Positions 27,965-36,393 of a DNA stretch of 64,000 nt are shown piece by piece. Under the pieces are notes generated by a model, which was not told the DNA's origin, searched no databases, and saw nothing but the letters and a program-made list of their open reading frames with translations. The stretch spans positions 4,970,338-5,034,337 of the forward strand of contig NZ_KB900609.1 of assembly GCF_000379105.1 (NCBI RefSeq), written 5' to 3'. The DNA comes from Methylobacterium sp. WSM2598. Lineage in GTDB: Bacteria; Pseudomonadota; Alphaproteobacteria; Rhizobiales; Beijerinckiaceae. Position numbers and translations under genes: made by a program. Within the stretch, counting starts at the first letter, position 1; every line of letters begins with the position of its first letter.

Positions 27965-28468
27965 TCAGGCCTCGCCCTCGGTCTCGAACAGCACGGCGTC
28001 GAGGGCCTCGCGGCCGGTCTTGCCGGCCCAGACCACGAACTGGAAGGCCTGGAAGTAGCGCTCGCAGGCGTCGATGGCCGTCTTGAGCATCATCTCGCAC
28101 TGGCGGTGCGTCGGCTCGGCGCCGCCGGTGAGGAGCAGGGCGTGGCGGTACATCACCACGTCCTCGCCGCTCCAGAGGTCGAAATGCCCGACCCAGAGCT
28201 GCTCGTTGACCATCGAGACCAGCTGCAGCACCTCCGACCGGCGCCGGGGCGGGACCTTGAGGTCGAAGGCGCAGGCGACGTGCAGCGCCTCCACGTCCTC
28301 GATCCACGTATAGGCCACGTGGTACTCCGCCCACTTGCCCGCGACCGCCACCGACATCTCGTCGGTCTCGGCCCGGTCGAAGATCCAGTCGCGCAGGGAG
28401 GCGAGGCGTTCGACGACATCGAGCGGGTGCTCGGCGCGCTCAAGGTCGACGATGTGCAATTGGGTCAT
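27965..28468 (-). CDS. YbjN domain-containing protein
   Basis: A 167-aa protein matching the alphaproteobacterial YbjN group: LASLRDWIFDRAETDEMSVA, YHVAYTWIEDVEALHVACAF, and the FQFVVWAGK end. YbjN proteins adopt a type-III-secretion-chaperone-like fold and are linked to stress and motility in E. coli; their biochemical role is unclear. The ATG at 28468 is favoured over 28510 because it opens the conserved segment MTQLHIVDLERAEHP. Its stop context TGAGACGGG resembles that of two repeat-associated genes in this window, but no full repeat follows. Confidence 0.82.
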   Translation of the reverse strand: MTQLHIVDLERAEHPLDVVERLASLRDWIFDRAETDEMSVAVAGKWAEYHVAYTWIEDVEALHVACAFDLKVPPRRRSEVLQLVSMVNEQLWVGHFDLWSGEDVVMYRHALLLTGGAEPTHRQCEMMLKTAIDACERYFQAFQFVVWAGKTGREALDAVLFETEGEA

Positions 28469-28731
28469 GGCGATCCGGTTCTTGGCTCGTCCGAGCGGGA
28501 GGGGCGTCACGGGACGCGGACAGCGACGTCGAGGTGAAAGCAGATCGCATCCCCGGCACGTATTGGCCCGCAGGCGATGAGCTTAACGGCCGACTTGTCT
28601 CCCCTTGGCGACGGCGAATCAGGCGTGAGGCCACTATAGCCCGGCGGACTCGGCAGACTCAAAGCGAAAACTCCGGGGGAGGCGGGGCGTCACGACGCCA
28701 TCCACCGAAGCTTTCTGTGAATAAGCCGGGC

Positions 28732-29055
28732 TCACGCGGTGGGCGCGGCGCCGGGGGGCTTGGTGGAGGGATCGGCGGAGGGGCCGGCGGAGGGCGCCTC
28801 GGCGGCGCCGATCCCGGCCCTCGCCTCCAGCACCGCCACGCGGGCGGCGAGCGCGTCGTTCTGCCCGCGCAGGGCCGTCACGAGGTCGCGCAGCACCTCG
28901 ACCTCCTCGCGGGAGGCCACGTCCATGTCGCGCAGGAAGCGCTCAACTTGAGCGCGCACCACCGATTCGGCCTCGCGGCGGACGCCCTGGGCCGCCCCGG
29001 CGGCGTCGGTCATCAGGCGGGCGAAATCGTCGAGCAAGCGGTTCTGGGACTGCAC
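28732..29055 (-). CDS. Accessory factor UbiK family protein (BMFP domain)
   Basis: The 107-aa product consists of an N-terminal amphipathic helix (MQSQNRLLDDFARLMTDAAG), a coiled coil with FLRDMDVASREEVEVLRDLV and LRGQNDALAARVAVLEA, and a disordered Pro/Ser tail. This is the BMFP/YqiC/UbiK family, which helps coenzyme Q biosynthesis and can promote membrane fusion in vitro. The length and helix spacing are normal. It is divergent from the OmpR-type regulator, with 230 bp between starts containing a 21-bp tandem repeat. Confidence 0.85.
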   Translation of the reverse strand: MQSQNRLLDDFARLMTDAAGAAQGVRREAESVVRAQVERFLRDMDVASREEVEVLRDLVTALRGQNDALAARVAVLEARAGIGAAEAPSAGPSADPSTKPPGAAPTA

Positions 29056-29122
29056 GGTGATCTCCTGGGCTCGCGGGCCGTCCCCGGCAGATGGGACAAA
29101 CCGGCCCGCCCCGCAATCCGCC

Positions 29123-29196
29123 CGGGCCGAATCGCCCGCTCGGCGGGCCGAATCGCCCGCTTGGCGGGCCTAATCGCCCACTTGGCGGGCCGATTC
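29123..29196. repeat. 21-bp tandem repeat in the divergent ubiK-like / OmpR-type promoter region
   Basis: Units at 29123-29143, 29144-29164 and 29165-29185, plus a partial unit to 29196, share the pattern CGGGCCGAATCGCCCGCTTGG with few changes. Each unit contains the inverted pair CGGGC/GCCCG, so the array could form small hairpins or a ladder of protein sites two helical turns apart. It lies 90-163 bp upstream of the response regulator start. Confidence 0.8.
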
Positions 29197-29285
29197 TTTC
29201 GCTCTGTGTCCGGCGCAGGCCGCAGAAACACTCCGACGCAATTCCGCTGCTTCAAGCCGGGATCCGCCTCGGGCATAAGGTGGGC

Positions 29286-30005
29286 GTGACCAGCACGCCG
29301 CATATTCTCCTCGTCGAGGACGACCGCGAGATCAGCCAGCTCGTCGCCCGCTACCTGCGCGGCAACGACCTGCGCGTCTCCCTCGCGGGCGACGCCCGCG
29401 AGATGGACAGGCTGCTGGCCGATTCGCGGGTCGACCTCATCGTCCTCGACCTGATGCTGCCGGGGGAGGACGGGCTCTCGGTCTGCCGGCGCCTGCGGGC
29501 GCACTCGTCCGTGCCGATCCTGATGCTCACCGCCAAGAGCGAGGAGATCGACCGCATCGTCGGGCTCGAACTCGGGGCGGACGATTACCTCGCCAAGCCC
29601 TTCAACCCGCGCGAACTCCTCGCCCGCATCCGGGCGGTGCTGCGCCGGGGCGGCGCCAACGGCGGCGCGGCCCGGGACGAGGAGGTGCGCCGGCTCTCCT
29701 TCGCGGGCTTCGTGCTCGACGCCGGCCTGCGCCAACTCCTCAACCCGGACGGCGCCCAGGTGGCGCTCACCGCGGCGGAGTTCGACCTCCTGCACGCCAT
29801 GTGCCTGCGCCCGGGCCGGGTGCTCTCCCGCGACCAGCTCCTCGACCTGACCCAGGGCCGCGCGCCGGGCCCCTTCGAGCGCAGCATCGACGTGCTGGTG
29901 AGCCGCATCCGTCAGAAGATCGAGCGCGACCCGCGCAACCCGGAGATGATCAAGACCATCCGCTCGGGCGGCTACGTCTTCACGCCCGACGTGGTGCGGG
30001 CGTGA
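29286..30005 (+). CDS. OmpR-family response regulator
   Basis: A 239-aa regulator: receiver domain 1-120 (ILLVEDDREISQL, phosphoacceptor in LIVLDLMLPGEDG, lysine in YLAKPFNPREL) and OmpR/PhoB winged helix at about 135-235 (LTAAEFDLLHAMCLRPGRVL, then DVLVSRIRQKIE and TIRSGGYVFTP). The GTG at 29286 was chosen because AAGG lies about six bases upstream and it directly precedes the receiver strand. The kinase gene begins ten bases downstream, so the pair is an OmpR/EnvZ-like two-component system; the stimulus is unknown. Confidence 0.92.
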   Translation: MTSTPHILLVEDDREISQLVARYLRGNDLRVSLAGDAREMDRLLADSRVDLIVLDLMLPGEDGLSVCRRLRAHSSVPILMLTAKSEEIDRIVGLELGADDYLAKPFNPRELLARIRAVLRRGGANGGAARDEEVRRLSFAGFVLDAGLRQLLNPDGAQVALTAAEFDLLHAMCLRPGRVLSRDQLLDLTQGRAPGPFERSIDVLVSRIRQKIERDPRNPEMIKTIRSGGYVFTPDVVRA

Positions 30006-30015
30006 GGGGGCGGCC

Positions 30016-31377
30016 GTGAGCGAGCCCGTGCGCCTCACCCGGCGCATCGCCGGGCAGATCGCCATCCTGGTCGTCGCCGCCATCGTGGTCACGCACGTGG
30101 TGCTGATGGTGGCCTTCCTGCTGATGCGGCCCGAGCTGCGGCGGCTGGAGGAGCATCCGGGGGCGCTGGCGAACCGCCTCGCCCTGGTGGTGCGGATGCT
30201 CGCCGCGGCGAGCCCGGGCGAGCGGCCCGCCATCGCGCAGGCGGCCGGCCGCGGCCCGACCGGCCTGCGCCTGACCGTGCTGCCGGACGAGGCCGCCCCG
30301 GCGCGGACGCACGACAGCACCGAGGCCGAGGAATTGCAGCGCGCCCTCGGGGAGGCGTGGCGGGTCGAGAGCGTCGGGCGCATCGTCCCCGGGGACGACC
30401 GCCCGCGCCAGCTCGTGATCCGCGGCCGCGGCCTCGTGGCCGCGGCCGACCTGCCGCCCCGCTACGAGCGGCGCACGCCGCTCACCGGGGCGATCATCGC
30501 CACCCTGGTCTTCCTGGCGCTCAGCCTCACCCTGCTGTCGGTCTGGGCCGCGCGGGCGCTCGCCGCCCCGCTCCAGCGCCTCGCCGGCGCCGCGGAGGCC
30601 TTCGGGACCGACATGGACCTCGCGCCCCTGCCGCAGGCGGGTCCCGAGGAGGTGCTGGCGGTGTCGCGGGCCCTCGACCGCATGCGCGCCCGGGTCAAGC
30701 GCCTGGTCGACGACCGCACCCACATGCTGGCGGCGATCAGCCACGACCTGCGCACGCCGATCACCCGGCTGCGCCTGCGCGCCGAGTTCCTGGAGGACGA
30801 GACCCTGCGGGCGCAGTTCCTGCGCGACCTCGACCAGATGAACGCGCTGGTGGAGGCGGCGCTCTCCTTCGTGCGCGACGGGCGCAGCCGGGAGGGGCTC
30901 GCCCTCGTCGACCTCGCCTCGGTGGTGCAGACGGTCTGCGACGGCTTCGCGGATGTGGGCCAGGAGGTGCGGGCGGAGGGGCTCCGGCCGAGCCTGGTCA
31001 AGGGCGCCCCCGACGAATTGCAGCGGGCGCTCACGAACCTCGTTGACAACGCGGTGAAGTACGGCGGCGGGGCGACCGTGCGCCTCGTCCCGGCGGGGCC
31101 GCAGGCCGTGGCCGTGGAGGTGCTGGACGAGGGGCCGGGCATCCCGGAGGAGGAGCAGGCCGCGATGCTGGAGCCCTTCGTGCGCGGCGACCGGGCGCGC
31201 ACCCTCAACGAGGCCGGCGGCTTCGGCCTCGGCCTGGCGATCGCGCACGCGATCGCGCAATCCCACGGCGGGCGCCTGACCCTCGCCAATCGCAGCCCGC
31301 GGGGCCTCGCCGCGCGCCTGGAACTCCCCCGCGCCGCGGCCGGCGTGCCCCGGCAGGCGCCCGCGCAGGCGGCCTGA
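30016..31377 (+). CDS. EnvZ-like sensor histidine kinase
   Basis: A 453-aa kinase starting with GTG. The first helix is AILVVAAIVVTHVVLMVAFL, a periplasmic loop of about 110 residues follows, and the second helix is IIATLVFLALSLTLLSVWAA. Next come HAMP (APLQRLAGAAEAFG), HisKA with H243 in AAISHDLRTPITRLRL, and an ATPase domain: N box LTNLVDNAVKYGG, DEGPGIP and GGFGLGLAIAHAIAQSHGG. The order and sizes match EnvZ-type kinases. It is the evident partner of the preceding OmpR-family regulator. Confidence 0.93.
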   Translation: MSEPVRLTRRIAGQIAILVVAAIVVTHVVLMVAFLLMRPELRRLEEHPGALANRLALVVRMLAAASPGERPAIAQAAGRGPTGLRLTVLPDEAAPARTHDSTEAEELQRALGEAWRVESVGRIVPGDDRPRQLVIRGRGLVAAADLPPRYERRTPLTGAIIATLVFLALSLTLLSVWAARALAAPLQRLAGAAEAFGTDMDLAPLPQAGPEEVLAVSRALDRMRARVKRLVDDRTHMLAAISHDLRTPITRLRLRAEFLEDETLRAQFLRDLDQMNALVEAALSFVRDGRSREGLALVDLASVVQTVCDGFADVGQEVRAEGLRPSLVKGAPDELQRALTNLVDNAVKYGGGATVRLVPAGPQAVAVEVLDEGPGIPEEEQAAMLEPFVRGDRARTLNEAGGFGLGLAIAHAIAQSHGGRLTLANRSPRGLAARLELPRAAAGVPRQAPAQAA

Positions 31378-31429
31378 TTCCGGCTCCCCCCGCGAGGCTT
31401 GTCGTGTCCGGGCGGGCCCGCGACGGCGG

Positions 31430-32047
31430 CTACCGGGCGAGTTCGCGCAGGCCGAGGCGGATCAGCGTCTTGGCCTCCGCCTCGGCCCCCGCGCTCTGGA
31501 GGGCCGCCGCGACGGCGGCCGAGGCCTGGGCCTGCGGGTAGCCGAGATTGACGAGGGCGGAGATCGCGTCCGCCACCGGCTGGGGCGCGGTGCGCGCCTC
31601 GACCGCGCCCGCGAGGCGCACGAGCGCCGGATCGACCGGGGCGAAGGCCGGCGCCTTGTCCTTCAATTCGGCGACCAGGCGGGCGGCGAGCCGCGGCCCG
31701 ACGCCCGGGGCGCGGGCGACCGCGCCCTTGTCGCCGGTGGCGATGGCGGTGGCGAGCTCGGCCGGCTCCAGCACCGAGAGCAGGCCGAGCGCCACCCGGG
31801 TGCCGACCCCCTGCACGGTCTGGAGCAGGCGGAACCATTCCCGCTCCGCGTCCGATCGGAAGCCGTAGAGCCGGATCATGTCCTCGCGGACCACCGTCTC
31901 GATGGCGAGGTCCGTCGCCTCGCCGGCCGGCGGCAGCCGCTGCAGCGTGCGCGCCGAGCAATGTACCTCGTAGCCGACGCCGTGCACGTCGAGGATCACG
32001 AAATCCTCGCCGTAGGAATCGACCACACCCTTCAGCTTGCCGATCAT
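31430..32047 (-). CDS. ruvA: Holliday junction branch migration protein RuvA
   Basis: RuvA binds Holliday junctions as a tetramer and loads the RuvB motor. This 205-aa protein has the N-terminal OB fold (MIGKLKGVVDSYGEDFVILD, GVGYEVHCS), tandem helix-hairpin-helix motifs (LLQTVQGVGTRVALGLLSVL, RAPGVGPRLAARLVAELKDK) and the C-terminal RuvB-binding domain (ALVNLGYPQAQASAAVAAAL). The ATG at 32047 is the family start. Neither ruvC nor ruvB is adjacent here: the neighbours are a sensor kinase and a YceI gene, so the usual ruvCAB cluster is split. Confidence 0.95.
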   Translation of the reverse strand: MIGKLKGVVDSYGEDFVILDVHGVGYEVHCSARTLQRLPPAGEATDLAIETVVREDMIRLYGFRSDAEREWFRLLQTVQGVGTRVALGLLSVLEPAELATAIATGDKGAVARAPGVGPRLAARLVAELKDKAPAFAPVDPALVRLAGAVEARTAPQPVADAISALVNLGYPQAQASAAVAAALQSAGAEAEAKTLIRLGLRELAR

Positions 32048-32148
32048 GGGGTTCCGTTGGGGGCGGCCCGTCCTTGAGCCGCCGGCCTGTTCGTGGGATG
32101 GGATCCGGGCCATATCGGCGACCCCGCCCGAACCCACAAGGTGACCGC

Positions 32149-32766
32149 ATGAAGCGTGCGACCGTGCTCGCCTGCCTCCTCGTCGCGCTCGCGCTGCCGG
32201 CGGCGGCCGAGGAGGCCGTCGCTCCGCCCTCCGCCGACCCGACCCAGGTGCGGGCGGGGCACTACCGGCTCGACGCCGCCCACGGCAAGATCACGTGGTC
32301 GCTGAGCCATCTCGGCTACTCGACCTATTACGGCCAGATCACCGACGTGGCCGGGGATCTCAGCCTCGACCCGAAGGCGCCCGCCCAGAGCCGGCTCAGC
32401 GTGCGGGTCGCGACCGCGAGCGTGAACGCGCTTCACGAGGCGCTGAACGCCCACCTGCGCGGGCCGGACTTCTTCGACGCGGAGCGGTTCCCGACCGCCA
32501 CCTTCGAGAGCCGGGCCGTGGAGCCGACCGGCCCCACCACCGCGCGGGTGACGGGCGACCTCACCCTGCGGGGCACGACGAAGCCCATCGTCCTCGACGT
32601 GACCTTCAACCAAGCCGGCATCCACCCGGTCGACAAGACCTACACGGTGGGGTTCGACGGGCGGGCGGTGCTCCGCCGCTCCGAATTCGGCATGACGGCC
32701 TTCCTTCCGGCCCTCGGCGACGAGGTGAGCCTGCGGCTCGAAGGGGAGTTCAAGGCGGCGCCGTGA
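32149..32766 (+). CDS. YceI family periplasmic protein
   Basis: The 205-aa product has a signal peptide (MKRATVLACLLVALALPAAA) and a lipocalin-like YceI domain: YRLDAAHGKITWSLSHLGYS, LSVRVATASVNALHEALNAH, FFDAERFPTATFES, LTLRGTTKPIVLDVTF and SEFGMTAFLPALGDEVSLRL. The family binds isoprenoid or polyprenyl lipids in the periplasm; its physiological role is unsettled. Its 3' end overlaps that of eutC by 17 bp on opposite strands. Confidence 0.9.
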   Translation: MKRATVLACLLVALALPAAAEEAVAPPSADPTQVRAGHYRLDAAHGKITWSLSHLGYSTYYGQITDVAGDLSLDPKAPAQSRLSVRVATASVNALHEALNAHLRGPDFFDAERFPTATFESRAVEPTGPTTARVTGDLTLRGTTKPIVLDVTFNQAGIHPVDKTYTVGFDGRAVLRRSEFGMTAFLPALGDEVSLRLEGEFKAAP

Positions 32767-33616
32767 GCGGGGCGGCGGCGTCGCTCCCGAGGAGCCGGTC
32801 GCTCTCGTCCTTGAGGGCCACGCCGGTGAGCCCGCGCCGGAACGCCTCGCCGAGGAGCCAGTGCAGCTTGAAGGCGGCGAGGTCCGGCCTCAGGCCGGCG
32901 GCGCGGACATTCGAGAGGCAGTTGCGCTCCGCATCGGTGCGGCCGGGGCGGGGATCGAGGGTGAGGTAGATCCCGAGACTGTCCGGGGAGGAGAGGCCGG
33001 GCCGCTCGCCGATCAGCACCGCGACGGCCCGGGCCCTGAGCGCCGCGCCGACCGCGTCGCCGAGCGCGACCCGGGCCTGCTCGGCCAGCACGATCGGCGC
33101 GAGGCTCCAGCCCGAGCCGGCGATGGCCGGGGCGAGGGCGGCGAGGAGCGGCACCGCCCCCTCGTGCACCGCCCGGGCCGAGAGCCCGTCCGCCACCACG
33201 ATCGCGAGGTCGACCGGATCCCCGGCCGCGGCGGCGAGCCGCGCGAGGTCCTCCGGGTCGGGCTGCCGCCCGAGATCCGGCCGGCGCAGGTAGGTGGCGC
33301 GGTCGGGCGCCCGCGAGGCGATCGCCAGCACCGGCAGCCCCAGCCCCTCGATCCCGGCGCGCAGGGCCGCCGCGTCGAGGGGCGCGTGGACCGCGTCGCG
33401 CGCCTGCGCGTGGGCGAGCGCGAAGGCGAGCACCTCCCGGGTCGGCAGGCCGGAACCGGCGCGGCCGAGCCCGATCCGGGCGGGGGTGAGGGCCTTGAGC
33501 CGGCCCCAGGCCTCCTCCGCGGTCAGGGCCTCCTCCGGGGGCTTGGCCTCCTCCGGGGGCACGGCCTCTTCCGGGGGCTTGGCCTGCGCGGGGCGCACGG
33601 TCTCGTCGGCGCTCAC
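32750..33616 (-). CDS. eutC: Ethanolamine ammonia-lyase, small subunit
   Basis: With EutB, this 288-aa subunit forms the adenosylcobalamin-dependent lyase that splits ethanolamine into acetaldehyde and ammonia. Family segments are RIGLGRAGSGLPTREVLAFA, DAVHAPLDA, VVADGLSARAVHEGAVPLLA, LIGERPGLSSPDSLGIYLT and DAERNCLSNVRAAGL. The GTG start overlaps the eutB stop (GTGA). The first 35 residues contain three tandem PPEEA-type repeats not part of the core fold. The eut genes for a microcompartment, reactivase or regulator are not visible nearby, as usual for aerobic bacteria that use ethanolamine. Confidence 0.95.
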   Translation of the reverse strand: MSADETVRPAQAKPPEEAVPPEEAKPPEEALTAEEAWGRLKALTPARIGLGRAGSGLPTREVLAFALAHAQARDAVHAPLDAAALRAGIEGLGLPVLAIASRAPDRATYLRRPDLGRQPDPEDLARLAAAAGDPVDLAIVVADGLSARAVHEGAVPLLAALAPAIAGSGWSLAPIVLAEQARVALGDAVGAALRARAVAVLIGERPGLSSPDSLGIYLTLDPRPGRTDAERNCLSNVRAAGLRPDLAAFKLHWLLGEAFRRGLTGVALKDESDRLLGSDAAAPLTAPP

Positions 33617-34992
33617 GCGGCGAGCCCCGGGGCGGCGGCGAGGAGCGGCCTGGCGCCCCCGGGCAGGAGCGCCCCGGCCGCGTCCGCCAGCCCGATCCGC
33701 GCGAGCCAGGCGGCGAATTCCGGCGCCCGCTTCAGGCCGAGCACCTCGCGCAGGTAGAGCTGGTCGTGGAACGACGTCGATTGGTAGTTCAGCATCACGT
33801 CGTCGGCCCCCGGCACGCCCATGACGTAGCTCACGCCCGCCGCGCCGAGCAGGGTCAGGAGCGTGTCCATGTCGTCCTGGTCGGCCTCGGCGTGGTTCGT
33901 GTAGCAGACGTCGCAGCCGAGCGGCACGCCCATCAGCTTGCCGCAGAAGTGATCCTCCAGCCCGGCCCGGATGATCTCCTTGCCGTCGTAGAGGTATTCG
34001 GGCCCGATGAAGCCCACCACCGTGTTGACGAGGAGCGGCCGGAAGGCGCGCGCCACCGCGTAGGCCCGCGCCTCCAGGGTCTGCTGGTCGATGCCGTGAT
34101 GGGCGTCGGCCGAGAGGGCGGAGCCCTGGCCGGTCTCGAAATACATCACGTCCTCGCCGAGCGTGCCCCGCTTGAGCGAGAGCGCCGCCTCCCGTGCCTC
34201 GGCAAGCAGCGGCAGGGTGACGCCGAAGGAGGCATTCGCCGCCTGCGTGCCGGCGATCGACTGGAAGACGAGGTCGACCGGCACGCCCCGCCGAATCGCC
34301 TCCAGGGTCGTGGTGACGTGGGTGAGCACGCAGCCCTGGGTCGGGATCTCCAGGCGGGCGATGAGGTCGTCGAGGAGGTGGAGCAGGCGGCTGATCGCCT
34401 GCACCGAATCCGAGACCGGGTTGATGCCGATCACCGCGTCGCCGCAGCCATAGGCGAGCCCGTCGAGGATCGCCGCGGTGATGCCGGCCGGATCGTCGCC
34501 CGGGTGGTTGGGCTGGAGGCGCACCGCCATGGTGCCGGGCAGGCCGATCGTGTTGCGGAAGCGCGTGACCACCCGGCACTTGCGGGCGACCAGGATCAGG
34601 TCCTGGTTGCGCATGATCTTCGACACCGCCGCGGCGATCTCCGGCGTGATGCCGGGGGCGATCCGCGCCAGCGCGGCCGCGTCCGCCGTGAGCAGGAACT
34701 CGCGGAAATCCCCGACGGTCAGGTGGGCGATCGCCGCGAAGGCCGCCGCGTCGTGGCTGTCGAGGATGAGGCGCGTGACGTCGTCCGCCTCGTAGGGGAT
34801 CAGCGGGCGGTTGATCAGGTCGGCGAGCGGCACCTCGGCGAGGCACCAGCGGGCCGCCACGCTCTCCTCGGCGCTCCCCGCCGCGAGGCCGGCGAGGCGG
34901 TCGCCGGAGCGGATTGGGCTCGCCTTCGCCATCAGCTCGGCGAGGTCGGCGAACAGCCAGGTCCGAGGGCCGACGACGTGGCGATAGACCAT
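33613..34992 (-). CDS. eutB: Ethanolamine ammonia-lyase, large subunit
   Basis: The 459-aa catalytic subunit has a TIM-barrel fold that holds the substrate and adenosylcobalamin. Recognisable blocks include RFRNTIGLPGTMAVRLQPNH, YGCGDAVIGINPVSDSV, the segment from THVTTT to LVFQSIAGTQAAN, MYFETGQGSALSADAHHGID, CDVCYTNHAEADQDDMD and VMGVPGADDVMLNYQSTSFH. AGGAGGAG precedes the ATG at 34992. It is cotranscribed with eutC by a four-base overlap. Cobalamin supply may come through the riboswitch-linked receptor at 47-49 kb (inference). Confidence 0.97.
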   Translation of the reverse strand: MVYRHVVGPRTWLFADLAELMAKASPIRSGDRLAGLAAGSAEESVAARWCLAEVPLADLINRPLIPYEADDVTRLILDSHDAAAFAAIAHLTVGDFREFLLTADAAALARIAPGITPEIAAAVSKIMRNQDLILVARKCRVVTRFRNTIGLPGTMAVRLQPNHPGDDPAGITAAILDGLAYGCGDAVIGINPVSDSVQAISRLLHLLDDLIARLEIPTQGCVLTHVTTTLEAIRRGVPVDLVFQSIAGTQAANASFGVTLPLLAEAREAALSLKRGTLGEDVMYFETGQGSALSADAHHGIDQQTLEARAYAVARAFRPLLVNTVVGFIGPEYLYDGKEIIRAGLEDHFCGKLMGVPLGCDVCYTNHAEADQDDMDTLLTLLGAAGVSYVMGVPGADDVMLNYQSTSFHDQLYLREVLGLKRAPEFAAWLARIGLADAAGALLPGGARPLLAAAPGLAA

Positions 34993-35233
34993 CCGGGATC
35001 TCCTCCTGCCGAACCCCACCTTACCGCAAAGGGCCGCGCCCGCGAGGTGCCGGGGCGGTTCACTGGGCGCGGGTAAGATGGGGTTATCTGCCCCTCGCCG
35101 AGGCGCCCGGCCGTGCTACCTAAGCAATTGATGCGCCGCGGAACGGCTCTTGCATCGCAGCGCAGGTCAGCCTGTGCGAAGGCGAAGGGCCGCCGCTCCG
35201 GGCTTCCATGGCAGCGCGAATTGGGGGATGGCC

Positions 35234-35494
35234 GTGCACCGCTACTTCTTCGACCTGGAAGCCGAGGGTTTCGACGCCCGGGACGATGTCGGGGTCGTCC
35301 TGGCGGACGTGCGGGCGGCGCATGCCGAGGCGATGCTGGCCCTGCGCTCCTGCGCGAGCGGCCCGCTCCCCTGCGGGCAGGCCGCCGACCTCGCCCTGAA
35401 GGTGCGCGACGAGACCGGCCAGACCGTGATGCGCCTCGCCCTCGGCAGCATCGCGCGGGCCGAGGCGGCGAACGCGCGGGGCCTGCTGTCCTGA
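35234..35494 (+). CDS. DUF6894-type small protein
   Basis: The 86-residue protein begins HRYFFDLEAEGFDARDDVGV and continues LADVRAAHAEAMLALRSCA, the pattern of short DUF6894-like proteins that are abundant in Methylobacterium and relatives. Their function is unknown. GTG 35234 sits six bases after GGGGG; the ATG two codons upstream abuts that run and is less likely. A perfect 16-bp terminator follows. Confidence 0.72.
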   Translation: MHRYFFDLEAEGFDARDDVGVVLADVRAAHAEAMLALRSCASGPLPCGQAADLALKVRDETGQTVMRLALGSIARAEAANARGLLS

Positions 35495-35514
35495 TCCTGC
35501 GCGCCTGAGCGCGC

Positions 35515-35550
35515 GCGAAGCGGCGCCGCATCGCTGCGGCGCCGCTTCGC
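35515..35550. terminator. Perfect 16-bp stem-loop between convergent genes
   Basis: Arms 35515-35530 and 35535-35550 are fully complementary around a TCGC loop. It lies 20 bp after the DUF6894 gene and about 75 bp past the stop of the convergent secreted-protein gene, so it can serve both directions, though no T tract is obvious. Confidence 0.65.
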
Positions 35551-35624
35551 GTATCGGAAGGGGTGCGCTTCTCGGGGGAGCGCCGCCCAAGGTCCGCTCC
35601 TTGGCGTCCGCTCCTTGAGGTCCG

Positions 35625-36161
35625 CTACTTGGCGTCCGCGACCTTGTCCCGGATCACGTAGGTGCCGGTCTTCTCGCCCACGCTCTGGGCGACGCCCTCG
35701 GCGAGGGGCGAGAGGCGGCTCGCCTGGATGTCGAAGCTGCCCGACAGGCCCGTGAACTTGCCGGTGCCGCCGATCCACTCGCCGGTCCCCTTCAGCCGCG
35801 CGCTCATCGGCTGCGGCGCGAAGGCGTAGCGCTCGTAGACGTGGTCGCCGTCGGCATCGACGTAGTCGCAGTAGCCCTGGTTCTCGAACGTCTTGGCATC
35901 GCTGTCGAACATCGCGCTGCTGCTGCAGCGCCCGGCCATGTTGTGGAGGAGCTTGCCGCCGGATTGGTTCACCGCCGCCATGATGCTCACGCCGACCGCG
36001 TGGCTGCGGGTCGGCCCGAGCTGGACCGGCTTGCCCGGGACCGGGTTGGTGGAGGTGTAGGTGATGCGGAAGCTCGCTTCCCGGGGCAGGTCCTCGGCGC
36101 CGGCCGGGGCGGCGAGGGCGGTCGCGAGCAGCGCGAGCGGAGCGAGGCGGATCAGGCGCAT
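35625..36161 (-). CDS. Secreted protein, beta-barrel-like, unknown function
   Basis: The 178-aa product has a signal peptide (MRLIRLAPLALLATALAAPA, cleavage near AGA) and a mature domain of alternating beta segments: SFRITYTSTNPVPGKPVQLG, CDYVDADGDHVYERYAF and LKGTGEWIGGTGKFTGLSG. The last pattern resembles allene-oxide-cyclase-like or calycin barrels. Two cysteines (GRCSSS, GYCDYV) could form a disulfide. AGGAGAGG precedes the ATG at 36161. No role is inferred from context. Confidence 0.7.
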   Translation of the reverse strand: MRLIRLAPLALLATALAAPAGAEDLPREASFRITYTSTNPVPGKPVQLGPTRSHAVGVSIMAAVNQSGGKLLHNMAGRCSSSAMFDSDAKTFENQGYCDYVDADGDHVYERYAFAPQPMSARLKGTGEWIGGTGKFTGLSGSFDIQASRLSPLAEGVAQSVGEKTGTYVIRDKVADAK

Positions 36162-36393
36162 CGGGTGTCCTCTCCTGTGGGTGCCGGCCGGATCCGCGCC
36201 CGTCGCGAGCGCGGTCCCGCCGCCGGTTCGCCTGATCGGGCCGCGCCCGCGACGAACTCTCGTTGCAACCCTCAGATGACGCCGCATCCATCCCCGGCCG
36301 TCATCATCCAGATGAGGTAGAGGCCAAATTCCTCACAAGTCGTGAGGCGTCCCGGCGGCTCGGAGAGACTTGTCGACGGGCCGCCTCCCGCGG

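Noticed and set aside
27899..27967. Sixth copy of the stop-codon-anchored repeat after the YbjN gene
   Set aside because: It shares TGAGACGGG at the stop codon, but the hairpin and body blocks are not recognisable, so the match may be chance.
32750..34846. One long eutC-containing frame extending through eutB
   Set aside because: EutC begins at GTG 33616, overlapping the eutB stop; the upstream part is a shadow of eutB.
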